Positions 1-8,530 of a DNA stretch of 64,000 nt are shown in pieces (position 1 is the first letter of the stretch; every line of letters begins with the position of its first letter). The stretch spans positions 119,134 through 183,133 of the forward strand of contig NZ_ANLA01000013.1 in the NCBI RefSeq assembly GCF_000348685.1. Reading direction: 5' to 3'. The DNA comes from Xanthomarina gelatinilytica. Its GTDB lineage: Bacteria; Bacteroidota; Bacteroidia; Flavobacteriales; Flavobacteriaceae. The position numbers and the translations under genes were made by a program. A model generated the notes under the pieces. That model searched no databases. It saw nothing but the letters and a program-made list of their open reading frames with translations, and was not told where the DNA came from.

Positions 1-166
1 CGTTGGTACCTGCTACATGGATGGTTTTAATGTGTTGTTGCGGATTGTTTAAATGTTCGGCTAATAAAAGGGAATTTTTTAAATCTGCTTTGTAGGCCGA
101 TTGCCCTTGTCGTTGATACATTGGAAGTTTGGAGAACATCCAATTAACAGTATCTTGATATGTCAT
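1..166 (-). CDS. folC: folC, bifunctional folylpolyglutamate/dihydrofolate synthase (N-terminal part)
   Basis: Only the first 55 or so codons are in the window; the gene runs off the left edge. The reverse-strand translation starts MTYQDTVNWMFSKLPMYQRQ and soon reaches IHVAGTN, the beginning of the Mur-ligase-type P-loop of FolC. The family adds glutamate to folates in the cytoplasm. The ATG shares one base with the TAA of the TonB-like gene before it (TAATG), so it probably depends on translational coupling with the exbB-exbD-tonB genes. Identity is by recognition of the typical Bacteroidota N-terminus; the catalytic part is not visible. Confidence 0.85.
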   Translation of the reverse strand, partial: MTYQDTVNWMFSKLPMYQRQGQSAYKADLKNSLLLAEHLNNPQQHIKTIHVAGTN

Positions 167-1059
167 TATTGCCCTAAATTGAAATTTACCTTTACGAAGC
201 CTATTTGTTTGGCTGGTGCTTTATTGTCTGCGCGCCATTTATGGGATAAGGCTATTTTTTTTGCTGGCTCCAACAAGCAGGCAGCTGTGTTGGTAGTGCC
301 TTTAACACCCGGAATGGCTTCAATAACATCGCCATTTCTATTGACAACGATTTTTACGATAACCATACCAGATTCATTGCAATCTTGCTTATAGACTTTT
401 TTTGTAGGAGCTCCACGCCCTTTTAATCCGTAACCTACACCTCCAATGCCAGAACCTGGCTCCCCAAAATAACTTGCAGCATACGGATCGCCATCCAACT
501 GCCCTTTATCTCCTGCTTTGTTATCGTTGCCTTCGCCTCCAGTATCTTGGCCTTCCGACTTACTGACACCTCCTATTAACGCGTCCAGCTTCTTCTTTTT
601 AGCTTCTTTCTCAGCTTGCTCTTTGGCTATTCTATCAGCTTCTGCTTTAGCCTTTGCTTCTGCTTCTGCCTGCGCCTTGGCTTTGGCATCTGCCACTTGT
701 TTTGCTTTTGCCTCAGCCTCTTTCTGTTTTTTTATGGCTATGGCTTCTTCGTTATCTGCAGTTAAAACATCTTCGACCTTGGTCTTGGATACTGCTGCCT
801 CTGGCTGCTTTTGTTCCGGCTGTTTTACCGTTTCCTGAGGCTGTTCCTTTACTTCCCTTGGTTCCGACTTAACTGGCTTTGTTGGTTGTACATCGCCACT
901 GCCAAAATCTGTGGTTCCAAAGTTAACGGCAACACCATATTCCTCTGGTGGATCCATATATTGCGTACCAACCACAAACAACAACAAAATAATCAATACA
1001 GCAATAAGGGCTGTTAATTTCGCTGAATTACGTTCGTGTATGGTTTCAAAATACTTCAT
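166..1059 (-). CDS. TonB-like energy transducer with TolA-like Ala/Lys/Glu region
   Basis: 297 residues. One N-terminal membrane segment (about residues 15-31), then a Pro/Lys/Glu-rich stretch, a long Ala/Lys/Glu-rich region (about 85-160) that should form an extended helix like that of TolA, a Gly-rich linker, and a C-terminal domain (about 220-297) of TonB/TolA type. It follows exbB and exbD with a 6-bp gap, so it is the expected periplasm-spanning partner that passes proton-motive force to outer-membrane transporters or envelope complexes. Whether it serves TonB-dependent receptors or a Tol-Pal-like role cannot be told from sequence; the Ala/Lys/Glu helix leans toward TolA. Stop overlaps the folC start by one base. 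Confidence 0.85.
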   Translation of the reverse strand: MKYFETIHERNSAKLTALIAVLIILLLFVVGTQYMDPPEEYGVAVNFGTTDFGSGDVQPTKPVKSEPREVKEQPQETVKQPEQKQPEAAVSKTKVEDVLTADNEEAIAIKKQKEAEAKAKQVADAKAKAQAEAEAKAKAEADRIAKEQAEKEAKKKKLDALIGGVSKSEGQDTGGEGNDNKAGDKGQLDGDPYAASYFGEPGSGIGGVGYGLKGRGAPTKKVYKQDCNESGMVIVKIVVNRNGDVIEAIPGVKGTTNTAACLLEPAKKIALSHKWRADNKAPAKQIGFVKVNFNLGQ

Positions 1060-1065
1060 CTAACT

Positions 1066-1458
1066 CTAATTTGGTTTTACAGCCAAAATGACCTTGAATT
1101 TGTTTCTATTGGCAATATCCATCACCTTTACAACATGTTCCACAGGAACAGATTTTTCTGCCCTTAAAACCAAAGTCGGCTTTTCTTCGTTGGATAAAAC
1201 AGCTATAAGTTCAGACTCCAGCATGCTTTCCCCTACTCGTTTTTGATCGATATAATAGGTCAGGTCTTTTTTAATGCTCACGGCAACCGATTTTTTATTT
1301 TCGGTTTTTCCACTGGCCTTTGGCAACAAAATATCTATGGCATTGGTAGTTACCAACGTGGAAGCCAACATAAAAAAGATAAGCAACAGGAATACAATAT
1401 CTGTCATGGACGACATATTGAATTCTGGCGTGACTTTATTTCTTCCTCTTAAATTCAT
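1066..1458 (-). CDS. exbD: ExbD/TolR-family biopolymer transport protein
   Basis: 130 residues, the normal size for ExbD. Short cytoplasmic N-terminus ending in MTDIVFLLLIFFML; Asp20 at the start of the single membrane helix is the family's proton-carrying residue. The rest is the periplasmic domain. Start ATG overlaps the exbB stop by one base (TAATG), and the TonB-like gene follows 6 bp downstream, so the three proteins are probably made together as one inner-membrane energising complex. ExbD versus TolR cannot be separated by sequence alone. Confidence 0.92.
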   Translation of the reverse strand: MNLRGRNKVTPEFNMSSMTDIVFLLLIFFMLASTLVTTNAIDILLPKASGKTENKKSVAVSIKKDLTYYIDQKRVGESMLESELIAVLSNEEKPTLVLRAEKSVPVEHVVKVMDIANRNKFKVILAVKPN

Positions 1459-2159
1459 TAAATAGGTTCGTTTAAGTGATCTAAAAATTCTAAGGAATTC
1501 GCTTCCATTTGATACACTACTTTATCTGTTTTAACCACCAAATGATTGTAGGCTATATAACCTATAATCCCAACTATCAATCCAGCAACGGTTGTGGTCA
1601 TGGCGGTATACAAACCATCGGCTAAAAGCTTGATGTCTATTTGCCCTCCTGAATTGGCTATTTCAAAAATGGAAAGGATCATCCCTATTACGGTTCCTAA
1701 AAACCCAATCATAGGCGCTGCCCCAGAAATGGTTGCCAAAACACTCACATTTTTTTCCAGACTGTAAATTTCCAAACGACCGGCATTTTCAATGGCAGTA
1801 TTGATATCTTCCAAAGGTTTCCCTATTCGCGTAATGCCCTTACTAATAAGTCTGGATACAGGCGAATTTACCTGGGCACACAACATTTGTGCAGAATCTA
1901 TTTTCCCATTGGAGACATGGTCCTTGATCTGGTTCATAAAATTGGCATCTATTTTGGAAGCTGCCTTGATGGCAAATAACCGTTCAAAATAAATATAAGT
2001 GGCAACAATCAACAACACAAACAAGATGGTAATAATGATCATTCCAGCTGTTCCTCCACTCGTTATCAACTCGATAATGGACAAGGTTTTTTCTACAGAT
2101 TCACCATCGTTAAGCAACTCGGTTCCTTCTTGTGCGTCTTGTAAAAATAAATGTATCAT
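1458..2159 (-). CDS. exbB: MotA/TolQ/ExbB proton channel family protein
   Basis: 233 residues. Three membrane segments are visible: about residues 38-58, 140-165 and 185-207, with a cytoplasmic domain between the first and second, the ExbB/TolQ topology. The helix-2 region ISGAAPMIGFLGTVIGM and helix-3 TTTVAGL carry the small residues and threonines typical of the channel. It is first of exbB-exbD-tonB. The gene ahead, nhaD, ends 54 bp upstream on the same strand; a 13-bp palindrome lies in that gap, so either a shared transcript or a local promoter is possible. Confidence 0.92.
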   Translation of the reverse strand: MIHLFLQDAQEGTELLNDGESVEKTLSIIELITSGGTAGMIIITILFVLLIVATYIYFERLFAIKAASKIDANFMNQIKDHVSNGKIDSAQMLCAQVNSPVSRLISKGITRIGKPLEDINTAIENAGRLEIYSLEKNVSVLATISGAAPMIGFLGTVIGMILSIFEIANSGGQIDIKLLADGLYTAMTTTVAGLIVGIIGYIAYNHLVVKTDKVVYQMEANSLEFLDHLNEPI

Positions 2160-2213
2160 ATGTTTTTATTCTATTATTACGTTAATAACGTTTGTTTGTG
2201 CTTTAAATTATAA

Positions 2214-3608
2214 TTAGAAAATGGTTCTGGTAAACATAAAGGCTACGGCCCCTACCAAGAAGCCTACCAAAGCCAACCAAGAGATTTTTTTCAAATACCA
2301 GAAAAAATCTATTTTTTCCATTCCCATGGCAACTACTCCTGCTGCCGATCCAATGATCAACATACTTCCTCCCGTCCCTGCCGAATAGGCAATAAAATGC
2401 CACAATTCATTATCAATAGGTTCCGAAAACATACCCAAACTAGCTGCTACCAATGGCACATTGTCTATAACGGCCGAGCCTACACCCAATAACAACACCA
2501 CTAAATCCGAAACGCCCTCATGATGCAACTCGGTTCCCAACATAGGCATATGCTCTTGCAAACTGGTTGCAAAACCAAACAAGATTCCTAAAGATTCCAA
2601 GGCTGCAACTGCCATTAATATCCCCAAAAAGAAAAGGATACTTGGCAATTCTATTTTGGATAAAGACGCATGCACCGGACTGTGATGCCCTTGGTGGTCG
2701 GCATTCTCATCCGTATCAAAAGACAAGGCAAATTTAGAGTTACTGTACAGTTCTGCAAAAATGGCCACAACGCCCAAAGCCAACATCATGCCTACATAAG
2801 GAGGTAAATGGGTAATGGTTTTAAAAATTGGCACAGAAACAATACCTCCCAACCCTAAGTATAACATGGTTGCGCTAAATTTGCTTTTTGGCTTATCGGT
2901 ATCTTCTTCCACATGCTCAAATGTCCCTTTGAAAACCGGAAGGAATGAGGCAATAAACGTAGGTACCAACATACACAATAAAGAAGGTATAAATAAGTAT
3001 ACAAACAAATGTCCTGTTGTAACCTTCTTCCCTATCCACAACATGGTCGTGGTTACATCTCCAATTGGAGACCAAGCTCCTCCAGCATTGGCTGCTACAA
3101 CTATTAAACCTACATACCAAATACGGGAATTTCTGTCGTGTACCAGTTTCTGTAATATGGATATAAGTACAATGGTGGCTGTTAGGTTATCGATAATGGC
3201 CGAAAGGAAAAAAGCCAAAAAAGCAAAAATCCATAAAATGCGTTTCTTGCTTTTTGTTTTCACAAAGCTCTTTATGGTAGCAAAGCCGTCAAAATAATCT
3301 ATAATTTCAACTATGGTCATGGCTCCCAATAAAAAGACTAATATTTCAGCTGTTTTACCCAGATGGTGCAAGAGGGTCTCTTCCATTAAATGCATCTTTT
3401 CCTCATGGTTCAACAACCCAAAATTCTCCAACAAACTATGTTGTGCAGAATCGAACCATTGGGTAAAATGATCCAGCCCCAAAGCTATTAAAGCCCAACA
3501 AATGGCCATCATAACCAAAGCAGGAATAAGTTTATCTATTTTTAAGTTGTGTTCTAAAGTAATGGCCAAATAGCCCAGTACGAATACTAATATGATGATT
3601 GTTTCCAT
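2214..3608 (-). CDS. nhaD: NhaD-type Na+/H+ antiporter
   Basis: 464 residues with about a dozen hydrophobic segments spread through the whole chain, typical of the ion transporter superfamily to which NhaD belongs. Recognisable blocks include SAIIDNLTATIVL and GVGSAVIDNVPLVAA, the two pseudo-repeated IDN(L/V) motifs of NhaD, and GGAWSPIGDVTTTMLW. NhaD exports Na+ in exchange for protons across the inner membrane, fitting a marine bacterium. It begins 12 bp after the upstream glutamate/leucine-type dehydrogenase gene, so the two are most likely co-transcribed. Confidence 0.92.
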   Translation of the reverse strand: METIIILVFVLGYLAITLEHNLKIDKLIPALVMMAICWALIALGLDHFTQWFDSAQHSLLENFGLLNHEEKMHLMEETLLHHLGKTAEILVFLLGAMTIVEIIDYFDGFATIKSFVKTKSKKRILWIFAFLAFFLSAIIDNLTATIVLISILQKLVHDRNSRIWYVGLIVVAANAGGAWSPIGDVTTTMLWIGKKVTTGHLFVYLFIPSLLCMLVPTFIASFLPVFKGTFEHVEEDTDKPKSKFSATMLYLGLGGIVSVPIFKTITHLPPYVGMMLALGVVAIFAELYSNSKFALSFDTDENADHQGHHSPVHASLSKIELPSILFFLGILMAVAALESLGILFGFATSLQEHMPMLGTELHHEGVSDLVVLLLGVGSAVIDNVPLVAASLGMFSEPIDNELWHFIAYSAGTGGSMLIIGSAAGVVAMGMEKIDFFWYLKKISWLALVGFLVGAVAFMFTRTIF

Positions 3609-3620
3609 AAAAATGAACTG

Positions 3621-4847
3621 TTAAATAAGTTGGCTAAGTGCAATTTCGAATGCAGTTTCGCTGATATCGGTTTTAGAATTGTTTTGATTGTATACGTTTT
3701 GAATGGCTTTTCTAATGGTATTCGAAGTGTCGTTAAAAATGGCTTCATCGGTCATTTGAACACGAGCTTCCATAAAATAAGCAAATACACGAGCCATTCC
3801 ACAATTGGAAATAAAATCTGGAATCAAGCTTACGCGCTTATCTGTATGCTCCATAATGGGTCCAAAAAATATTTCCTTATCTGCAAAAGGCACATTGGCA
3901 CCACAGGAAATCACTTCCAGGCCACTATCTATCATTTGGTCTATTTGCTGTCTGGTTATCAATCGGGAGGCTGCACAAGGAGCAAATATTTCAGTTTGCA
4001 TGCCCCAAATCTTTTCATTGATCTCATCAAAAGGGATTACCTGGTCTGCAACCAGCGTATTCCCTGTTTTGGCTAAAAACAAATCGGTGATTTCTTCAAA
4101 AGTAAACCCTTCTTCACGTATCAAGCCTCCTGTAATATCTATAATCCCAACCACCTTGGCACCCATTTGTGCCAAATAAAAAGCGGCTGCTGCTCCTACG
4201 TTCCCAAAACCTTGAATCACGGCCTTCTTTCCTACAACAGTGCCCCCATAGATGTCATAATAGTGCTTTACGGCTTGGGCAACCCCAAAACCTGTAATCA
4301 TATCCGCTATGGTATATTTTCTTTTAACACTGGGTGAAAAGTTCGGGTTTTCAATAACCTTGATAACCCCTTGCCTCAACTGGCCAATTCGGTTTATCTT
4401 ATCGGCTTCTGTAGGTTTGAAATGTCCCGTAAAAACCCCTTCCTGTGGATGCCAAACCCCACTTTCTTCAGTAATAGGGATCACTTCATGGATTTCATCC
4501 ACATTCAAATCCCCTCCTGTTCCATAGTAACTTTTCAACAAGGGGGAAACGGCTTGGTACCAACGTTCCAATACCCCTTTTTTCCGTGGATCTTTTGGAT
4601 CAAAATTGATACCGGATTTGGCGCCTCCTATGGCAGGACCGGACACGGTAAATTTTACCTCCATGGTTTTTGCCAAAGACAAAACCTCATTCATATCCAA
4701 ACCTTTGCGCATACGCGTGCCTCCTCCTGCTGCACCTCCCCTTAGGGAGTTTATCACAGTCCACCCTTCGGCATCTGTTTCTGGGTCTTTCCAATTAAAA
4801 ATTATTTCTGGTTCTTTGGCTTCGTACTTTTGAAGAAGGTCTTTCAT
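3621..4847 (-). CDS. Glu/Leu/Phe/Val dehydrogenase
   Basis: 408 residues from the chosen start MKDLLQKYEAKEPE; the frame is open 18 codons further upstream, but that stretch has no family similarity. The N-terminal dimerisation/substrate domain has GGAAGGGTRMRKG and the catalytic-lysine block GPAIGGAKSG; the C-terminal Rossmann domain has GFGNVGAAAA. The family deaminates amino acids reversibly with NAD(P)+. Substrate cannot be assigned from sequence. It lies 12 bp ahead of nhaD, and a TATATTTG box sits about 120 bp upstream of the ATG. Confidence 0.9.
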   Translation of the reverse strand: MKDLLQKYEAKEPEIIFNWKDPETDAEGWTVINSLRGGAAGGGTRMRKGLDMNEVLSLAKTMEVKFTVSGPAIGGAKSGINFDPKDPRKKGVLERWYQAVSPLLKSYYGTGGDLNVDEIHEVIPITEESGVWHPQEGVFTGHFKPTEADKINRIGQLRQGVIKVIENPNFSPSVKRKYTIADMITGFGVAQAVKHYYDIYGGTVVGKKAVIQGFGNVGAAAAFYLAQMGAKVVGIIDITGGLIREEGFTFEEITDLFLAKTGNTLVADQVIPFDEINEKIWGMQTEIFAPCAASRLITRQQIDQMIDSGLEVISCGANVPFADKEIFFGPIMEHTDKRVSLIPDFISNCGMARVFAYFMEARVQMTDEAIFNDTSNTIRKAIQNVYNQNNSKTDISETAFEIALSQLI

Positions 4848-4966
4848 CTGGTGAGAGTCATTTTTTAAATCAATTGAAGAAAATTGAAAAATTAAAACCA
4901 CACATAATAAGTGAACTTTTAATGAGACAATATTTCATTCGGATGGTTAATTATTAAATGTGAAAA

Positions 4967-4974
4967 CAAATATA
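4967..4974 (-). promoter_or_regulatory. Candidate -7 box for the dehydrogenase-nhaD operon
   Basis: On the minus strand this reads TATATTTG, an exact match to the Bacteroidota TAnnTTTG box, about 120 bp before the dehydrogenase ATG. No clear TTTG box is present 20 bp further upstream, so support is moderate. Confidence 0.45.
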
Positions 4975-5012
4975 AAAAACAAATAGCCTTTCTTATTAAA
5001 ATTATAATAATT

Positions 5013-6080
5013 TTAATGATTAAAAATGATTCCGGAACTATGGTCCTGCTTTGCTCCTGTCACACTACTTAGGCAGTTGACGGCTCCTCTTAGTTTTAAA
5101 ACCCCTAAAAACCCAAATACCAGGGCTTCTTTAAAATTTACCAAGGCCTTGTCTGGAACCACCAAACTGTTGGAGGTCCTGGCTTGAATTTGATGAATTA
5201 AAAAACGATGGTAAGCGCCTCCTCCCGTAACCAAGACGGTTGCCTCCTGAGCTTTATTCAGTTCGGTCGCTATTTGTGTGGCTATGTGTTCCACAAAGGT
5301 CCTTAAAACAGTCGCTATGGGCAACTGGAAACTATCTATTAAAGGAAAGACCTGCTGTTTCACCCATTCCAACCCCAAAGATTTTGGAGCTTCCTTCTTA
5401 TAAAACTCCAACCCGTTCAAATGCTGCAACAACTCTTGATGAATGTCCCCTGTGGAAGCTATCTGGCCTTGATCGTCATAGGCCAATCCCAATGAAGACA
5501 CATAGTGGTTCAATACAATGTTCACTGGACAAATATCGTACGCAATACGCTGTTGCTGGTTTTCGGTGGAGACATTGGCGAAGCCTCCCAAATTCAAACA
5601 AAAATCATAATCGGAAAACAACAAAGCATCACCTATGGGAACCAAAGGAGCCCCTTGCCCTCCCAAAGCTACATCCTGGACCCTAAAGTTGCACACCACA
5701 GGCAACTGAAGAAGTTCATACAACTCTGGTAAATTCCCAATTTGATAGGTCAAGCCCTTTTCGGGTTGGTGCAAGGCAGTATGCCCGTGCGAACAAACAG
5801 CATCAAGCGCCTTGAGCTTGTTGGCAGCTATAAAATCCTGAATAAAGCCTGCCAGATACTCGGTGTAATCTTTATCTATCTGCTGTAAATCTTCCATGGA
5901 TTGAGATACCAAATCCTTCAATACAGCTTGCCAATAGGCAGAATAAGGCTCTGTATGGGCAGCCTCTATATGGTAAGTCCAGGAACCATCATCAAGGCTA
6001 AACGAAGCAGCCACCAAATCCACCCCATCCAAAGAGGTTCCAGACATAACTCCTACAACGCGATATTGGGTTTTATTCAT
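5013..6080 (-). CDS. anmK: Anhydro-N-acetylmuramic acid kinase
   Basis: 355 residues from the chosen start MNKTQYRVVGVMSGTSLDG; the frame extends 20 codons upstream with no family match, and those codons would overlap the divergent promoter. The ATP-binding hallmark VMSGTSLDGVDL is at the N-terminus, and VTGGGAYHRFL is the second phosphate-binding block. The enzyme opens and phosphorylates 1,6-anhydro-MurNAc to MurNAc-6-phosphate in cell-wall recycling. Divergent from the acyl-CoA dehydrogenase gene. An AT-only 11-bp inverted repeat (4995-5017) covers the stop codon. Confidence 0.93.
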   Translation of the reverse strand: MNKTQYRVVGVMSGTSLDGVDLVAASFSLDDGSWTYHIEAAHTEPYSAYWQAVLKDLVSQSMEDLQQIDKDYTEYLAGFIQDFIAANKLKALDAVCSHGHTALHQPEKGLTYQIGNLPELYELLQLPVVCNFRVQDVALGGQGAPLVPIGDALLFSDYDFCLNLGGFANVSTENQQQRIAYDICPVNIVLNHYVSSLGLAYDDQGQIASTGDIHQELLQHLNGLEFYKKEAPKSLGLEWVKQQVFPLIDSFQLPIATVLRTFVEHIATQIATELNKAQEATVLVTGGGAYHRFLIHQIQARTSNSLVVPDKALVNFKEALVFGFLGVLKLRGAVNCLSSVTGAKQDHSSGIIFNH

Positions 6081-6103
6081 ATCCTGTAAAAATAACAATC
6101 CGT

Positions 6104-6135
6104 TTTGAAAAAATGCCAATAAAAAAGTATCTTTG
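6104..6135 (+). promoter_or_regulatory. Consensus Bacteroidota promoter for the acyl-CoA dehydrogenase gene
   Basis: TTTG at 6104-6107 and TATCTTTG at 6128-6135 with a spacer of 20 bp, an exact fit to the TTTG / TAnnTTTG pattern. The start codon lies 36 bp after the -7 box. The -33 part lies inside the rejected upstream extension of anmK, which supports the shorter anmK start. Confidence 0.7.
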
Positions 6136-6170
6136 TGCACTTTTAAATAATACTACAATTACAAGAAACT

Positions 6171-7313
6171 ATGGATTTTAACCTTACCGAAGAACACATC
6201 ATGATACGCGATGCTGCTCGCGATTTTGCGCAAACCGAACTACTTCCTGGTGTGATAGAACGAGATAACACACAAACGTTTCCAGATAGCTTGGTTCGCA
6301 AAATGGGCGAATTGGGTTTTATGGGCATCATGGTAGACCCTAAATATGGTGGCTCTGGAATGGATGCCATTTCTTATGTGTTGATCATGGAAGAACTTTC
6401 TAAAATTGATGCATCGGCTTCCGTAATGGTTTCTGTAAACAATTCTTTGGTGTGCTATGGCCTGGAGGCTTTTGGAACTGAAGAACAAAAACAAAAATAC
6501 CTTAGCAAATTGGCTACAGGTGAAGTTATTGGTGCTTTCTGTTTAAGTGAGCCTGAAGCTGGTAGCGATGCAACCTCACAAAAAACCACTGCCATAGACA
6601 TGGGGGACCACTACATCTTAAATGGTACAAAAAACTGGATCACCAATGGCGGACGTGCAGATGTTTATTTGGTAATTGCCCAAACAGATAGAGATAAAGG
6701 CCATAGAGGCATCAATGCATTTATAGTTGAAAAAGGCATGCCTGGTTTTGATATTGGACCAAAAGAAGATAAGTTGGGCATTAGAGGTAGCGATACCCAT
6801 ACCTTACAGTTTAACGACGTAAAGGTCCCTAAGGAAAATAGAATTGGAGAAGATGGTTTTGGGTTCAAATTTGCCATGAAAACACTCTCTGGAGGTAGAA
6901 TAGGAATCGCAGCGCAAGCCCTAGGGATAGCTTCTGGCGCTTACGAACTGGCTCTAAAATACTCCAAAGAGCGCAAAGCCTTCGGAACAGAAATTTCAAA
7001 CCATCAAGCCATTGCTTTTAAGTTGGCAGACATGGCCACAGAAATTGAAGCTGCAAGAATGTTGGTAATGAAAGCTGCTTGGGACAAAGACCAAGGCAAC
7101 AATTACGATATGTCCAGTGCCATGGCCAAGCTGTACGCATCACAAGTAGCCATGACACATACAGTTGAAGCCGTGCAAATTCATGGTGGTAACGGTTTTG
7201 TTAAAGAATACCATGTGGAACGCTTAATGCGTGATGCCAAAATCACACAAATCTATGAAGGTACTTCAGAAATACAGAAAATTGTAATCTCAAGAGGCAT
7301 CTTAAAAGACTAA
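6171..7313 (+). CDS. Acyl-CoA dehydrogenase
   Basis: 380 residues, full length. Domain order is N-terminal helical, middle beta and C-terminal helical. Signature 1 (GAFCLSEPEAGSD) and the C-terminal block with IHGGNGF and IYEGTSEIQ are intact; the Glu of YEGTSE is the catalytic base in the short/medium-chain branch. It oxidises acyl-CoA to enoyl-CoA with FAD, passing electrons to ETF. Chain-length preference is not resolvable, although the overall look is butyryl-CoA-dehydrogenase-like. Single-gene unit: consensus promoter before it and a strong terminator after it. Confidence 0.93.
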   Translation: MDFNLTEEHIMIRDAARDFAQTELLPGVIERDNTQTFPDSLVRKMGELGFMGIMVDPKYGGSGMDAISYVLIMEELSKIDASASVMVSVNNSLVCYGLEAFGTEEQKQKYLSKLATGEVIGAFCLSEPEAGSDATSQKTTAIDMGDHYILNGTKNWITNGGRADVYLVIAQTDRDKGHRGINAFIVEKGMPGFDIGPKEDKLGIRGSDTHTLQFNDVKVPKENRIGEDGFGFKFAMKTLSGGRIGIAAQALGIASGAYELALKYSKERKAFGTEISNHQAIAFKLADMATEIEAARMLVMKAAWDKDQGNNYDMSSAMAKLYASQVAMTHTVEAVQIHGGNGFVKEYHVERLMRDAKITQIYEGTSEIQKIVISRGILKD

Positions 7314-7358
7314 ATGTCTTCTTTGTAAAAAATCAAAGTAAATAACAAGAAAATACTT

Positions 7359-7391
7359 AAAAGTCCAAACCATGGTTTGGACTTTTTTTTT
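7359..7391 (+). terminator. Rho-independent terminator after acyl-CoA dehydrogenase
   Basis: Stem AAGTCCAAACC / GGTTTGGACTT with a minimal loop, followed by a run of nine or ten T residues, 46 bp after the stop codon. Confidence 0.85.
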
Positions 7392-7439
7392 ATGTGTTGA
7401 TAAAATGCCTTTCGCGAAATCCAACGAAACGCATACAAG

Positions 7440-7571
7440 CTAACTAGCCTTATTCAAGGGAAGGATGTAACTATCTGCTTCGTGGTATTTTTCAGATTTA
7501 ATGATGTTCAATAACCAGTCCAAATGATTTTCAGACCGTCTTTTAAAACTGTAATTTAAAGTTGCTTCCAT
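7440..7571 (-). CDS. Possible 43-residue protein of unknown function
   Basis: ATG-initiated reading frame in an otherwise gene-free 430-bp gap. The protein (begins MEATLNYSFKRRSENHLDWL, ends ADSYILPLNKAS) has normal, non-repetitive composition with basic and acidic residues and no membrane segment or cysteine. No family is recognised and no promoter box was found. The remaining gap up to 7742 holds nothing I can identify. It may be real, since its composition is protein-like, but evidence is limited to the frame itself. Confidence 0.35.
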   Translation of the reverse strand: MEATLNYSFKRRSENHLDWLLNIIKSEKYHEADSYILPLNKAS

Positions 7572-7742
7572 AATCCTAGTGTTTATAAAATGAGTCAACT
7601 TAAAGTTACATAGAGAAAAAATGTCTTAATAATATTTTAGCCCAACAGCAAATTTATTACCCTAAAAAACACCCACTTACAAAAAAATAAGACGAAATCC
7701 ATCCTTTAAAAATCAAAACGGATAGTAATAAAATTAATAGGA

Positions 7743-8282
7743 TTAATGGCAGACCTTGCAGTCTTTTTTATCTTTTATTTCACCAACCAAATAACCTTGG
7801 TCGTTCATTTTAAAGTCGCAACAATCCATAAATCCTTGTGCTATCTGCTTTCTGGCACGTTGTATCTGAGATTTAACTGTAGCCAAGGGCAAGTCTAGCT
7901 GGGCAGCAACTTCCTGTTGTTTTAAACCTTTTATATCAGACAGGTATAAAGGGAGCTTGTATTTTTTAGGAAGGCTTTTAAGGATACCATGCAAACAGTC
8001 GGCTTCTGTGTGTTCTGAAGTGTCTTCTGGATAAACCACCTCTGTGTCGTTATCACTGGCAACCAACTTGTGTTTTCTAAAATAATCCAAAACCGTATAT
8101 CTGGCTACAGAAAACACCCAAGCCTTCAATTTGGATGCGTCTTTCAAACTATCTTTTTTGGTATGGATTTTTATAAAGGTATCCTGCAACAAATCATCTG
8201 CCACAAAATCATCCTGCACTTTACTTAAAATAAAGTGTTTCACATCATCGGCATATAAATTCCAAATGTATTGGGTGGTCAT
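7743..8282 (-). CDS. sigZ: ECF-type RNA polymerase sigma factor, SigZ-like, with cysteine-rich tail
   Basis: 179 residues. Region 2 (about 8-75) includes DDLLQDTFIKIHTKKD and AWVFSVARYTVLDYFRKHK; region 4 (about 110-155) includes GLKQQEVAAQLDLPLATVKS, the helix-turn-helix that reads the -35 box. After region 4 comes a tail with Cys-Cys and a terminal CKVCH, which could bind a metal or sense thiols. Immediately upstream on the same strand, 79 bp away, is a tiny 11-cysteine metallothionein-like gene, so the two may form one operon responding to metal or redox stress. No anti-sigma gene adjoins it. Confidence 0.85.
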   Translation of the reverse strand: MTTQYIWNLYADDVKHFILSKVQDDFVADDLLQDTFIKIHTKKDSLKDASKLKAWVFSVARYTVLDYFRKHKLVASDNDTEVVYPEDTSEHTEADCLHGILKSLPKKYKLPLYLSDIKGLKQQEVAAQLDLPLATVKSQIQRARKQIAQGFMDCCDFKMNDQGYLVGEIKDKKDCKVCH

Positions 8283-8361
8283 GTTTATAACATTAAAAGC
8301 AACAGCTACTTTAGCATAAAATTACTAAAATAGTTGCTGCTTCATTCTTATTTAGCAAATC

Positions 8362-8463
8362 TTAACAGTTGCAATGCGCACAAGTACAATTGTCACAAGT
8401 GCAGTTTTTACAAGTTCCGCTGCTACAACCTTCGCAGTTGCAGGTACATGCTGTTTGTTTCAT
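8362..8463 (-). CDS. Metallothionein-like cysteine-rich peptide (33 residues)
   Basis: Below the usual length cut-off. The translation starts MKQTACTCNCEGCSSGTCKN and ends CTCAHCNC: 11 cysteines and one histidine in 33 residues, arranged as CxC, CxxC and CxCxxC, with no aromatic residues. This is the pattern of metallothioneins, which chelate Zn, Cu or Cd in the cytoplasm; no named family can be assigned. It has an ATG and a clear stop, lies 79 bp before the SigZ-like gene on the same strand, and the sigma factor itself ends in a cysteine-rich tail. The composition is hard to explain by chance. Confidence 0.7.
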   Translation of the reverse strand: MKQTACTCNCEGCSSGTCKNCTCDNCTCAHCNC

Positions 8464-8530
8464 GGTATATGTTTTAAAGTTTATATAATAGACGTGGCAC
8501 AAGTAAAAAAGATGCAAAATGGATGCCATT

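Noticed and set aside
654..872. Plus-strand Leu/Val/Pro-rich ORFs opposite the TonB-like gene
   Set aside because: They are mirror images of the Ala/Lys/Glu-rich coding region with no start context or family match.
2179..2191. 13-bp palindrome ACGTTA-A-TAACGT between nhaD and exbB as an operator
   Set aside because: Short, AT-rich and without a promoter box beside it; could be chance.
4995..5017. Perfect 11-bp AT-only inverted repeat as the terminator of anmK
   Set aside because: No G-C pairs and no T run follow on the minus strand; the stem overlaps the stop codon, so a weak hairpin at best.
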